This document shows positions 44,278 through 52,123 of a stretch of DNA of 64,000 nucleotides, piece after piece. Under the pieces are notes generated by a model. It was not told where the DNA came from, ran no database searches, and saw nothing but the letters and a program-made list of their open reading frames with translations. Source of the stretch: Nocardia aobensis NBRC 100429 (GTDB lineage: Bacteria > Actinomycetota > Actinomycetes > Mycobacteriales > Mycobacteriaceae); the NCBI RefSeq assembly GCF_000308375.1, contig NZ_BAFQ01000298.1, positions 1 to 64,000 of the forward strand, given 5' to 3'. Each line of letters opens with the position of its first letter. Position 1 is the stretch's first letter. A program made the translations under genes and the position numbers.

Positions 44278-44985
44278 CTAGCCTTCGCAAAATGTCGCTA
44301 ATTGGTTCAGGTCCTGCCGATCGGTGCGATAGGAGTTGACCGGGTGATCGTCATCGGCGTAGCCGAACGAGATTCCCACCAGCACCTGCCGATTCGCGGG
44401 CAGGCCGAAGTGCCGCCGTATGAGGGGCGCCTGAGTGGCCAGCGCGGCCTGCGGAATGGTTCCGATCCCGCGGCTGTGCGCGGCGAGCAAGAAATTCGAG
44501 ACAAAGATCCCGCAATCGACGGCACCATAGGAGCCGAGCGCCCGCTCGGTGGTCACAATCGCGACGTGCGGCGCATCGAATAGTTCGAAATTGCGCAACA
44601 TCTGCCGGCCAGAAGCGATCCGATCACCCTTTTCGATGCCGAGACTCGAATACAGCTGCCGGCCGCTGATCTGCCGCCGCTCGCGATATACACCTTCATA
44701 CGCTTCCGGAAACGCGATGTCGGGCGACTGCTGCAACCCATCGGCAATAGCGGAGCGCAACGCAGCGCGGAAGCGCTCGGTTTCGGCCCCGCTCGTCACG
44801 TGCACATGCCAGGGCTGGGTGTTGCACCACGACGGTGAGCGACGGGCCAGGTCGAGTATCCGCAGGATCTCCTCGCGCGCAACAGGTTCCGGCCGGAATG
44901 CGCGACAACTCCATCGATCGGCCAGCAGGCGTTCCAGCGCCGCGGTGGCCTCGTCGTCGGAACGGAGAACAGCAGTGTCAGGCAT
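44278..44985 (-). CDS. Nitroreductase family flavoprotein
   Basis: A 235-residue FMN enzyme. RWSCRAFRPEPVAREEILRI and SPSWCNTQPWHVHV are the N-terminal FMN-binding segments; the C-terminal GISFGYADDDHPVNSYRT closes the flavin site. Members reduce nitro groups, enones or quinones, or split flavin. The gene is divergent from the DUF2236 oxygenase with site 4 between them, so it belongs to the regulon. Its role in the pathway is open; reduction of a conjugated double bond is one option. Confidence 0.8.
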   Translation of the reverse strand: MPDTAVLRSDDEATAALERLLADRWSCRAFRPEPVAREEILRILDLARRSPSWCNTQPWHVHVTSGAETERFRAALRSAIADGLQQSPDIAFPEAYEGVYRERRQISGRQLYSSLGIEKGDRIASGRQMLRNFELFDAPHVAIVTTERALGSYGAVDCGIFVSNFLLAAHSRGIGTIPQAALATQAPLIRRHFGLPANRQVLVGISFGYADDDHPVNSYRTDRQDLNQLATFCEG

Positions 44986-45065
44986 GGCGGATTCCTTACC
45001 GAAGATGGCAAACGACCGGCATCGCGGGCAAGAGCCTTACGAACAACGAAGCCAGACAGTCAGTG

Positions 45066-45081
45066 TAGACATAGTGTTCAG
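45066..45081. promoter_or_regulatory. Cluster operator, site 4 (between nitroreductase and oxygenase)
   Basis: TAGACATAGTGTTCAG with core ACA-TAG-TGT, identical over thirteen bases to site 1. It lies between the two divergent genes, 46 bases before the oxygenase start. Confidence 0.75.
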
Positions 45082-45127
45082 TCGGGTCTACCCTCGCTGT
45101 AACCACAGTCACAACGAGGAGATGGAA

Positions 45128-46447
45128 ATGACCAGCGCATCGACGCGCCCGGAGGCCCGCACCTTCCGCGGCGACTTGGATGTCCCGCCCGGACTTCCCC
45201 GCGGCATAGACCTCGGCCGCATCGCCAACAAGGACAAGGCGATCGCAATGTTCGGCCGTGAGATGGTCGAGAAGCTGACCGATCACGCACTGCTCGCCGA
45301 CGACTACGCCTATCAGGCGATGCTCGACTTCAAGGACAAGAGCAACACCACCAACTGGCGCACGTTCGATCTGGCCCTCGAACAGGGAATCGACGCTGTC
45401 GAAGACCCGAGTCCCGGCCTGGTCGCGCTGTTCGAGCAGTTCGACCGGATCCCGGATTGGGTTGATTTCGACCAGCTCTACCGAGGCGCGGTCGCCTTCT
45501 GGCGGGCCGGCCCCATCGTCCCGCCGGTGTTGGCATGGGCGACCATCGCGGGCGGGTTCTCCATGTACAGCGCAACCAGGCCGGTGCTGTTCAGCGGGCG
45601 GCTGCAACACTCGGACAGGGTCGGCACCCGGCTGATCGAGAGCTTCCGCTACGTCGTCGCCGCCTACACACCCGGAGGAATGCACCGCTTCGACGAGGGG
45701 TTCCGGCTCACTGCCAAGGTACGAATGATCCACGCCGCGGTCCGGCACAGTCTGGGACGTTCGGAAGCCTGGGACTGGGCCCGATGGGGTGTGCCGATCA
45801 ATAACCTCGACGGTATGGTCACCCAGGCGGGACAGTTCGGGGTGAAATTCATCGACGCCGTGCAAAACTCGGGCATCCGCTACAGCGATCGCGAACTCGA
45901 GGACATCTTCGCGCTCAGCCGCTACGTCGGGTACGTGATCGGAGTCCCGGAAGACATCCTGCACACCGGCTACGAAGACGCGCGGCGCAAGACCGAACTC
46001 CACACGCTGATCGAGCAGCCACCGGACGATTTGTGCCGGGAAGTGGTGCATTCCATCATCAAGTTCAGCGTTGAGAATCCGCCCGGCGACGTAGAGGTAC
46101 TTCCCGGCCCGGTGGCGAAATTCATGACCACGGAGCGCCGCCTGTCCTTGGCCTACGGTCTGTTGCACTCCTGGATCCCCGCCGACGTCATGACAGCACT
46201 CGGCGCCGAACGAACGCGCTGGCGACATGTACTGCCCGCCGTCCGCCCGTTCGTCTCTGCCGCCGACCGGATCAGCCGGCTCCTCCCCCATGACGACGAA
46301 CGCACCGCCTTCGATATTCTTCGCACCTTCAACGCCGCGATCGAAGTACCCGCCGGGCAGAAGGCCGCCGCAGTCGCCAACCCGGACGAAGTGCACGCCG
46401 ACATCACCGCCAACAAGGGGGGCATGCCCCGGGTGAGTTCCTCATGA
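45128..46447 (+). CDS. MpaB/Lcp-family (DUF2236) oxygenase
   Basis: A 439-residue protein of the family that includes the fungal MpaB prenyl-chain cleaving oxygenase and latex clearing protein (a b-type haem dioxygenase). Key segments are PPVLAWATIAGGFSMYSATR, LFSGRLQHS, and RLTAKVRMIHAAVRHSLGRS with the H-x-x-V-R-H motif expected to ligate haem, followed by GVPINNLDGM. No signal peptide is visible, so it is probably cytosolic, unlike secreted Lcp. The start is ATG at 45128, six bases after GAGGAG; another ATG two codons earlier is too close. It overlaps the racemase gene by four bases. Confidence 0.82.
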   Translation: MTSASTRPEARTFRGDLDVPPGLPRGIDLGRIANKDKAIAMFGREMVEKLTDHALLADDYAYQAMLDFKDKSNTTNWRTFDLALEQGIDAVEDPSPGLVALFEQFDRIPDWVDFDQLYRGAVAFWRAGPIVPPVLAWATIAGGFSMYSATRPVLFSGRLQHSDRVGTRLIESFRYVVAAYTPGGMHRFDEGFRLTAKVRMIHAAVRHSLGRSEAWDWARWGVPINNLDGMVTQAGQFGVKFIDAVQNSGIRYSDRELEDIFALSRYVGYVIGVPEDILHTGYEDARRKTELHTLIEQPPDDLCREVVHSIIKFSVENPPGDVEVLPGPVAKFMTTERRLSLAYGLLHSWIPADVMTALGAERTRWRHVLPAVRPFVSAADRISRLLPHDDERTAFDILRTFNAAIEVPAGQKAAAVANPDEVHADITANKGGMPRVSSS

Positions 46448-47586
46448 CGCGGCCGCCCCTCGATGGAGTGCGAATCATCGAATTGGCCGGTATCGGCCCC
46501 GGCCCGTTCGCGGGAATGATGCTCGCCGACTTGGGTGCCGAGGTGATCTGCGTGGACCGACCGGGCGGCAATCCCTGGGCGGCCCAAGGACATTCGATCC
46601 TGTTTCGGAGCAGAAGACATCTCGCCCTCGATCTGAAGAACCCCGCGGGCGCGGAAGTGGTGCGCAAGCTCTGTGGCGAGGCGGACGGCCTCATCGAGAC
46701 GTTCCGTCCCGGGGTGGCCGAGCGGCTCGGCGTGGGACCACAGGACTGCCTGGCCGTGAATCCGAATCTGGTATACGGCCGGATGACCGGCTGGGGGCAA
46801 ACGGGGCCGATGGCATCCATGCCGGGCCACGACATCAACTACATCGCGCTGGCCGGCGCCCTACACGCGATCGGCCGCAAGGGCCAAGCGCCAGTCCCTC
46901 CGTTGAACTTGGTCGGCGACTTCGGCGGCGGCGGAATGCTGCTCGGTGTAGGCATGCTGGCCGGGATCCTGTCCGCACGCGCCGGCGCCGGTGGCCGGGT
47001 TGTCGACGCCGCCATGATCGACGGCATCTCCGCGTTGATGGCGATGTTCCACACTTACCGCGCCGAAGGAACCTTCACAGCCGAGCGCGGCACCCATTTA
47101 CTCGACTCCGGCGCCTTCTTCTACGACGTCTACCGCACCCGAGACGGGCAGTGGGTGAGCATCGGCGCCATCGAATCGGCCTTCTGGCAGAAACTGTGCG
47201 ACCTCCTCGAGATGCCGGACGAGGTGCGAGACAACCAGTTCGACATCGAGAACTGGGACGAGTACCGCCGCATCCTGGCCGAGCGGATCGCCGGCTACGA
47301 CCGGGCAGAGTTGGACGAGCTGTTCCTCGGTACCGACACCTGCTACGCGCCGGTACTGTCGCTCGCTGAAACGGTGGAGCATCCACATCACCGCGCACGC
47401 GGCACCTTCGTCGATATCGACGGTGTGGTCCAACCCGCACCCGCACCCAGATTCGACGGCGTCGCGCCCACCGCACCGCGTCCGCGCCGAGCGCCGGGCG
47501 CGGACAGCCGCCAGATCCTCACCGACCTCGGCTACCCGCAGCAGGCGGTGGACGCACTCGTCGCCGGCGGGGTCGTCGCCGACTGA
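46444..47586 (+). CDS. mcr: Alpha-methylacyl-CoA racemase (CaiB/BaiF family)
   Basis: A 380-residue family III CoA-transferase fold protein. The racemase rather than transferase identity is supported by GHDINYIALAGALHAIG (catalytic His) and LVGDFGGGGMLLGVGMLAGI (catalytic Asp), which match AMACR/MCR. It interconverts 2R- and 2S-methylacyl-CoA so that methyl-branched acids can enter beta-oxidation. It is coupled to the DUF2236 oxygenase by a four-base ATGA overlap, a strong hint that the cleaved product is methyl-branched. It ends at a large bidirectional hairpin. Confidence 0.88.
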   Translation: MTRPPLDGVRIIELAGIGPGPFAGMMLADLGAEVICVDRPGGNPWAAQGHSILFRSRRHLALDLKNPAGAEVVRKLCGEADGLIETFRPGVAERLGVGPQDCLAVNPNLVYGRMTGWGQTGPMASMPGHDINYIALAGALHAIGRKGQAPVPPLNLVGDFGGGGMLLGVGMLAGILSARAGAGGRVVDAAMIDGISALMAMFHTYRAEGTFTAERGTHLLDSGAFFYDVYRTRDGQWVSIGAIESAFWQKLCDLLEMPDEVRDNQFDIENWDEYRRILAERIAGYDRAELDELFLGTDTCYAPVLSLAETVEHPHHRARGTFVDIDGVVQPAPAPRFDGVAPTAPRPRRAPGADSRQILTDLGYPQQAVDALVAGGVVAD

Positions 47587-47594
47587 GCGGCGAG

Positions 47595-47660
47595 ACGGTC
47601 GCACCGCGTTGCCGAAGCCGCGAGAAGATCAGCGCGGCAACGGTATCGCGGTGCGACCGT
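47595..47660. terminator. Bidirectional terminator between racemase and acyl-CoA dehydrogenase genes
   Basis: The outer stem ACGGTCGCACCGCG / CGCGGTGCGACCGT is perfect over 14 bases, and an inner stem TTGCCG / CGGCAA lies within. It is placed between two convergent genes and fills the gap. Confidence 0.8.
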
Positions 47661-47675
47661 CCTGGACCGCAAGGA

Positions 47676-48815
47676 CTAGAGACCGAGCGACCGGCCGACA
47701 ATCTCTCGCATGATCTCGTTGGTGCCACCGTAGATGCGCTGCACCCGCGCATCGCGCCATCGCCGCGCGACCTCGTACTCCTCCATATAGCCGTAGCCGC
47801 CGTGCAACTGCAGGCAGGCGTCCAGCGCCTCGAATTCGAGTTCGGTGGTGGAGAACTTGGCCCCGGCTGCCTCCGCGGCGGTCAGCTCACCGCTGTTCTG
47901 CGCTTCGATGCATCGATCGACGTAGACCCGAGCGAACCCGACCTTGGTGGATAGCTCCGCGAGCCGGAACCGGTTTGCCTGGAACGAGCCGATCGGCCGG
48001 CCGAAAGCATTGCGTTCCTTGGCATATGCGATCGCGGTCTCGACGGCGTACTCGGCGCTGGCGACCGCGACCACCGCCATCGACAGCCGCTCCTGGGCCA
48101 AGTTGCTCATCAGGTAGTGCAGGCCCTTACCCGGCTCACCGAGCACATCGGTCTCCGGCACATGTACGTCACGAAAGAACAGCTCGGCGGTGTCCTGGGC
48201 ACGCCGGCCGATCTTCTCGAGTTTGCGGCCACGTTCGAACCCGTCGCGGTCCGACGGGACGACGAACAGGCCGAATCCTCCACCGTCTCCCTCCGGGATA
48301 CGGGCGGCCACAATGATCAGGTCGGCTTGGATGCCGCGGGTCACGAAAGTCTTGGCACCGTTGAGCCGCCAGCCGTTTCCGTCGCGGACCGCAGTGGTTT
48401 TGATGGCCCGCAGGTCGGATCCGGTGCCGGGCTCGGACATGGCCACGGCGATCGCGATGTCGCCGTTGACGATTCCGGGTATCCAACGCCTCTGTTGTGC
48501 GGGCGCGGCAATATCCAGGAAGTACGGCAGCACGATGTCGTTGGTGAGCGAGAAGCCATCACCGACCGTTCCGGTGCGCACTACCTCCTCGTTGAGCACG
48601 GCGTTGAACCGGAAGTCACGCAGACCCGCGCCACCGAACTCCTCCGCCGCCGCGAATCCCACCAGTCCCTGTGCCGCTGCGGCTTTCCAGAAACCACGGT
48701 CGACCTGCCCCGTGGCCTCCCATTCAGCGGTGTGCGGCACGGCGTGGCGATTCAGGAAGCTACGTACCGAGGCACGGAACTGATGGTGTTCGTCCGCGAA
48801 GATGGTCCGTTCCAT
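47676..48815 (-). CDS. Acyl-CoA dehydrogenase
   Basis: A 379-residue FAD-dependent acyl-CoA dehydrogenase. It has the FAD/substrate segment IAVAMSEPGTGSDLRAIKTT, the C-terminal helical bundle with QLHGGYGYMEEYEVARRWRD, and the catalytic Glu in YGGTNEIM. It introduces the alpha,beta double bond into an acyl-CoA. Its start follows the stop of the second dehydrogenase by one base, so the two are cotranscribed from the site-5 promoter. Two dehydrogenases side by side may form a heteromer, as in mycobacterial sterol side-chain enzymes. Confidence 0.9.
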   Translation of the reverse strand: MERTIFADEHHQFRASVRSFLNRHAVPHTAEWEATGQVDRGFWKAAAAQGLVGFAAAEEFGGAGLRDFRFNAVLNEEVVRTGTVGDGFSLTNDIVLPYFLDIAAPAQQRRWIPGIVNGDIAIAVAMSEPGTGSDLRAIKTTAVRDGNGWRLNGAKTFVTRGIQADLIIVAARIPEGDGGGFGLFVVPSDRDGFERGRKLEKIGRRAQDTAELFFRDVHVPETDVLGEPGKGLHYLMSNLAQERLSMAVVAVASAEYAVETAIAYAKERNAFGRPIGSFQANRFRLAELSTKVGFARVYVDRCIEAQNSGELTAAEAAGAKFSTTELEFEALDACLQLHGGYGYMEEYEVARRWRDARVQRIYGGTNEIMREIVGRSLGL

Positions 48816-48816
48816 C

Positions 48817-49986
48817 TCAGATACCCATCGCTTTCCCGACGATCTCCTTCATGATTTCGCTGGTTCCGCCATAGATCCGCTGCACCCTGGCATCGGCGTA
48901 CGCGCGGGCGATCGAGTACTCGGCCATGTATCCATAGCCACCGAACAGCTGCAGGCAGGCATCGACCACACGACCCTGTACCTCGGTGGCTTCGAGCTTG
49001 GCCATGGCCGCGCGATCGGCGGTCAGACGCCCGTCGAGGTGTTCGCGCAGGCAATCTGTGACGAAGGAGCGCACCACCTCGGTGTCGGAGTACGCCTGTG
49101 CCAGCGCGAACCTGGTGTTCTGGAACGCCGCCAACGGCTTTCCGAATGCCCTCCGCTCGCGCACGTATTCGGTGGCATGCTCCACCGCGCGAGCGGCGGC
49201 CGCGGCACTCGCCACCGCGATGGTCAGGCGCTCCTGTGGCAGATTCGACACCAGCGCGGTGAATCCGCTACCCGGATCGCCCAGCAGGTTCGCCGCGGGT
49301 ACTGCGGCATCCTCGAAGAACAGTTCGGCCGTGTCCTGGGCGTGCATCCCGATCTTGTCCAAATTGCGGCCGCGAGTGAACCCTGGAGTGTCGCGTTCGA
49401 CCACGATCAGCGAAAGTCCGTCGTGCCTGCCCGCATCGCGATCGGTACGTGCCGCGACAATCACCAGATCGGCATTGATTCCGTTGGAAATGAAGGTTTT
49501 CGCACCGTTGAGCACATAGTGGTCACCGTCGAGTACGGCGGTGGTCTCGATACCGGCGAGATCGGAGCCGGTACCCGGCTCGGTCATGGCGATAGCAGCG
49601 ATCAGCTCTCCGCTCGCGAGCCCGGGCAGCCACCGCTTGCGCTGCTCGTCGTTCGCATAGCGCAGGAAATAGGGCACGCAGATGTCGTTGTGCAGGTTGA
49701 CGCCGAACGACATCACCCCGGCCCGCGATACCTCCTCCGCGATCACCGCGTTGAATCGAAAGTCGTCGACGCCGCCGCCACCGAACTCCTCGCCGATAGC
49801 CATACCGAGAAAGCCATGCCCGCCTGCCTCGGCGAACAACCGCCTCGGGATGATGCCGTCCTTCTCCCACTGCGGGTAGTGCGGAACCACACGGGACTCC
49901 AGGAATTTTCGGAAACTCTGCCGGAAGGCTTCGTGTTCAGCGTCGTACACCGACCCTGCACTCACTCGTTGCTCTGATGTCGTCAT
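48817..49986 (-). CDS. Acyl-CoA dehydrogenase
   Basis: A 389-residue acyl-CoA dehydrogenase, similar in layout to its neighbour: IAAIAMTEPGTGSDLAGIET near the flavin, LQLFGGYGYMAEYSIARAYA in the C-terminal domain and the catalytic Glu in YGGTSEIM. The ATG at 49984-49986 was chosen because the longer open frame would run through the operator region. First gene of a two-gene minus-strand operon, divergent from the monooxygenase, with operator sites 5 and 6 in the shared promoter. Confidence 0.9.
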   Translation of the reverse strand: MTTSEQRVSAGSVYDAEHEAFRQSFRKFLESRVVPHYPQWEKDGIIPRRLFAEAGGHGFLGMAIGEEFGGGGVDDFRFNAVIAEEVSRAGVMSFGVNLHNDICVPYFLRYANDEQRKRWLPGLASGELIAAIAMTEPGTGSDLAGIETTAVLDGDHYVLNGAKTFISNGINADLVIVAARTDRDAGRHDGLSLIVVERDTPGFTRGRNLDKIGMHAQDTAELFFEDAAVPAANLLGDPGSGFTALVSNLPQERLTIAVASAAAAARAVEHATEYVRERRAFGKPLAAFQNTRFALAQAYSDTEVVRSFVTDCLREHLDGRLTADRAAMAKLEATEVQGRVVDACLQLFGGYGYMAEYSIARAYADARVQRIYGGTSEIMKEIVGKAMGI

Positions 49987-50007
49987 ACAGGCGACAATAC
50001 ATGCGAT

Positions 50008-50023
50008 CCATACATCGTGTCCG
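50008..50023. promoter_or_regulatory. Cluster operator, site 5 (before acyl-CoA dehydrogenases)
   Basis: CCATACATCGTGTCCG with core ACA-TCG-TGT, 21 bases before the dehydrogenase ATG. Confidence 0.7.
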
Positions 50024-50080
50024 TACGGTTCGTAATACTTTCTCACCAGCATCGAACGCAGCCCGAAAACGCAATTGACA

Positions 50081-50103
50081 CTGTATCTGAACAAATTGTA
50101 TGG
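50081..50103. promoter_or_regulatory. Cluster operator, site 6 (before monooxygenase)
   Basis: On the minus strand it reads CCATACAATTTGTTCAGATA followed by CAG, closely matching site 1 (CCATACATAGTGTTCAGATG). The core is ACA-N3-TGT. It ends seven bases before the monooxygenase ATG chosen here. Confidence 0.75.
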
Positions 50104-50110
50104 TCGCCGT

Positions 50111-52111
50111 ATGCCGCAGTCGAATCCCCCTTCGAGCCCAGCCCGCTGGGGTCTGCAACCGCTCGGAAGTTTTCAGCCGTCGCCCGATTTCACCGACGAC
50201 GAACTCGCCGCCGCACTCCACGAGGCGAATCTGCCCGTGTTGCTCGGTGCGCTCGCTGTACTGACCGGACAGGACCGCTGGATCAAGGCTCCGTACCTGC
50301 CGACACCACCACCCGACCTCGGCGACCACGATTCGGGCGGCTTCGACGAGGTTGTGCGGCAACAGATCATCGACGAGGCGACGGAGGCGCTTCGGGCCTG
50401 GCGAGACGGAACCGAGACGTTCGGACACACTCCCCCGGAGCCCGACCGGCTCGCGCTGGTGCTCTCGGTCATGCTGGGCGAAACGATCCCCGCCGAATAC
50501 GGCAGATTGCTCGGCGAGGAAATGGGAATCTATCCCCGCCACACCGAGCCCTCGGCACCGATCGACCCGACGTTTCGGGTGATCATCGTCGGCGCCGGCG
50601 TCTCCGGCCTGGCCATGGCGATTCGGCTGGGACAAGCCGGTGTCGACTACCTCGTGGTGGACAAGAACACCGAGGTGGGCGGTACCTGGCACGAAAACGT
50701 CTATCCCGGTTGCGGAGTGGACACCCCGAGTCACCTCTATGCGCTCTCGTTCGACCCCAAACCGGACTGGTCCAGCTATTTCGCACCGCAGTCCGAGCTC
50801 GCCCGCTACTGGCGCACCCTCGCCGAACGCCACGGAGTGCTCGAACACATTCGGCTGGGCACCCGGGTTCGCACAGCGATCTTCGACGAGCACACGAACC
50901 GGTGGCACCTCACGGTCGAATCGGCCGGCGGCGATTCCGAAACACTGACCGCCGACGTGGTGGTCAGCGCCGTCGGGCTACTGAATCAGCCCAGCGTGCC
51001 GGATCTGCCCGGGCTCGGAGAGTTCCGCGGATCCATCGCGCACACCGCGCAGTGGGACCCGGACGTGGATCCGGCCGGCAAACGGATCGCGGTCGTCGGA
51101 ACCGGCGCCAGCGCAATGCAACTCGTCCCCACCAGCGCAGAGACCGCCGAGCACGTGACGGTGTTTCAGCGCACTCCGCAATGGGCGACTCCGCACCCGC
51201 TCAAGGGCCGTGCGGTGTCGTCGGCATTCCAGTTTCTCAGCGAGCACGTACCGTTCTATCTGGCCTGGTACCGCGCTCGACTGTTCTGGCGTATGGGCGA
51301 CAAGGTGTGGGGCCTGCTACAGGTCGACCCCGACTACCCACACCTCGGCCGGGCGGTAAACAAGGCCAACGACAAACTGCGCCGACATCTGACGGCGTAC
51401 ATCGAACACGAACTGGACGGCCGCCCCGACCTGATCGCCAAGAGCGTCCCCGACTACCCGCCCTACGGAAAGCGCATGCTCATCGACGCGGGCTGGTTCC
51501 GTACGCTGCGCCGCGACAATGTCACGCTGGTGACCGCCCCTATCGCCACCATCACCGCCGAGGGGGTGCGCACGGCCGACGGCGCCGAGCATCCGGCCGA
51601 CATCCTCGTTCTGGCAACGGGTTTCAAGGCCGTCGATGTGCTGGCCTCGATGGACGTGCGCGGCCGCGGCGGCCGCACGCTACGCGAGGTCTGGGGCGAG
51701 GGCGACGGCCGAGCGCACCTGGGTATCACGGTGCCGGGTTTTCCGAACTTCTTCTGCCTGTACGGGCCCAACACCAATACCGGACACGGCGGCACCGTCA
51801 TCGCGAGTACCGAGATGCAGGTCCAGTACGTCACTGCCATGATCGCGGCACTGATCGACAACAACTGGGCCTCGGTCGAGGTGCGCCAGGATGTGCACGA
51901 TGCCTACAACCGCGAACTGGATGCGGCACTGGCACAGACAGTCTGGGACTTCGGCGGAACCACCACCTACTATCGCAACGATCGCGGCCGCATCGTCACC
52001 AACAGCCCATGGCGCTACATCGACTACTGGAAACGTGTGCACGAGCCGCAGTTGTCGGACTTCGAGATCAGTTACCGCGACGCGTCCGTCGCCCCTACAA
52101 CAACCCGATGA
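50111..52111 (+). CDS. Type I Baeyer-Villiger monooxygenase (HAPMO-like)
   Basis: A 666-residue flavin monooxygenase that inserts oxygen next to a ketone with NADPH and O2. The first Rossmann motif is VIIVGAGVSGLAMAIRLG and the second is VVGTGASAMQLVPTSAE. The BVMO fingerprint FxGxxxHTxxW is present as FRGSIAHTAQWD. An N-terminal domain of about 150 residues (DDELAAALHEANLPVLLGAL) is typical of the 4-hydroxyacetophenone monooxygenase branch. The ATG at 50111 was used because the ATG at 50075 would put the operator inside the gene; there is no clear ribosome binding site. The ligase follows 12 bases later. Confidence 0.88.
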   Translation: MPQSNPPSSPARWGLQPLGSFQPSPDFTDDELAAALHEANLPVLLGALAVLTGQDRWIKAPYLPTPPPDLGDHDSGGFDEVVRQQIIDEATEALRAWRDGTETFGHTPPEPDRLALVLSVMLGETIPAEYGRLLGEEMGIYPRHTEPSAPIDPTFRVIIVGAGVSGLAMAIRLGQAGVDYLVVDKNTEVGGTWHENVYPGCGVDTPSHLYALSFDPKPDWSSYFAPQSELARYWRTLAERHGVLEHIRLGTRVRTAIFDEHTNRWHLTVESAGGDSETLTADVVVSAVGLLNQPSVPDLPGLGEFRGSIAHTAQWDPDVDPAGKRIAVVGTGASAMQLVPTSAETAEHVTVFQRTPQWATPHPLKGRAVSSAFQFLSEHVPFYLAWYRARLFWRMGDKVWGLLQVDPDYPHLGRAVNKANDKLRRHLTAYIEHELDGRPDLIAKSVPDYPPYGKRMLIDAGWFRTLRRDNVTLVTAPIATITAEGVRTADGAEHPADILVLATGFKAVDVLASMDVRGRGGRTLREVWGEGDGRAHLGITVPGFPNFFCLYGPNTNTGHGGTVIASTEMQVQYVTAMIAALIDNNWASVEVRQDVHDAYNRELDAALAQTVWDFGGTTTYYRNDRGRIVTNSPWRYIDYWKRVHEPQLSDFEISYRDASVAPTTTR

Positions 52112-52123
52112 TGTGAGGTAGTC

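Noticed and set aside
45128-46447. Calling the DUF2236 protein a true latex clearing protein
   Set aside because: It lacks a secretion signal, so it cannot be assumed to attack extracellular rubber; only the family-level call is supported.
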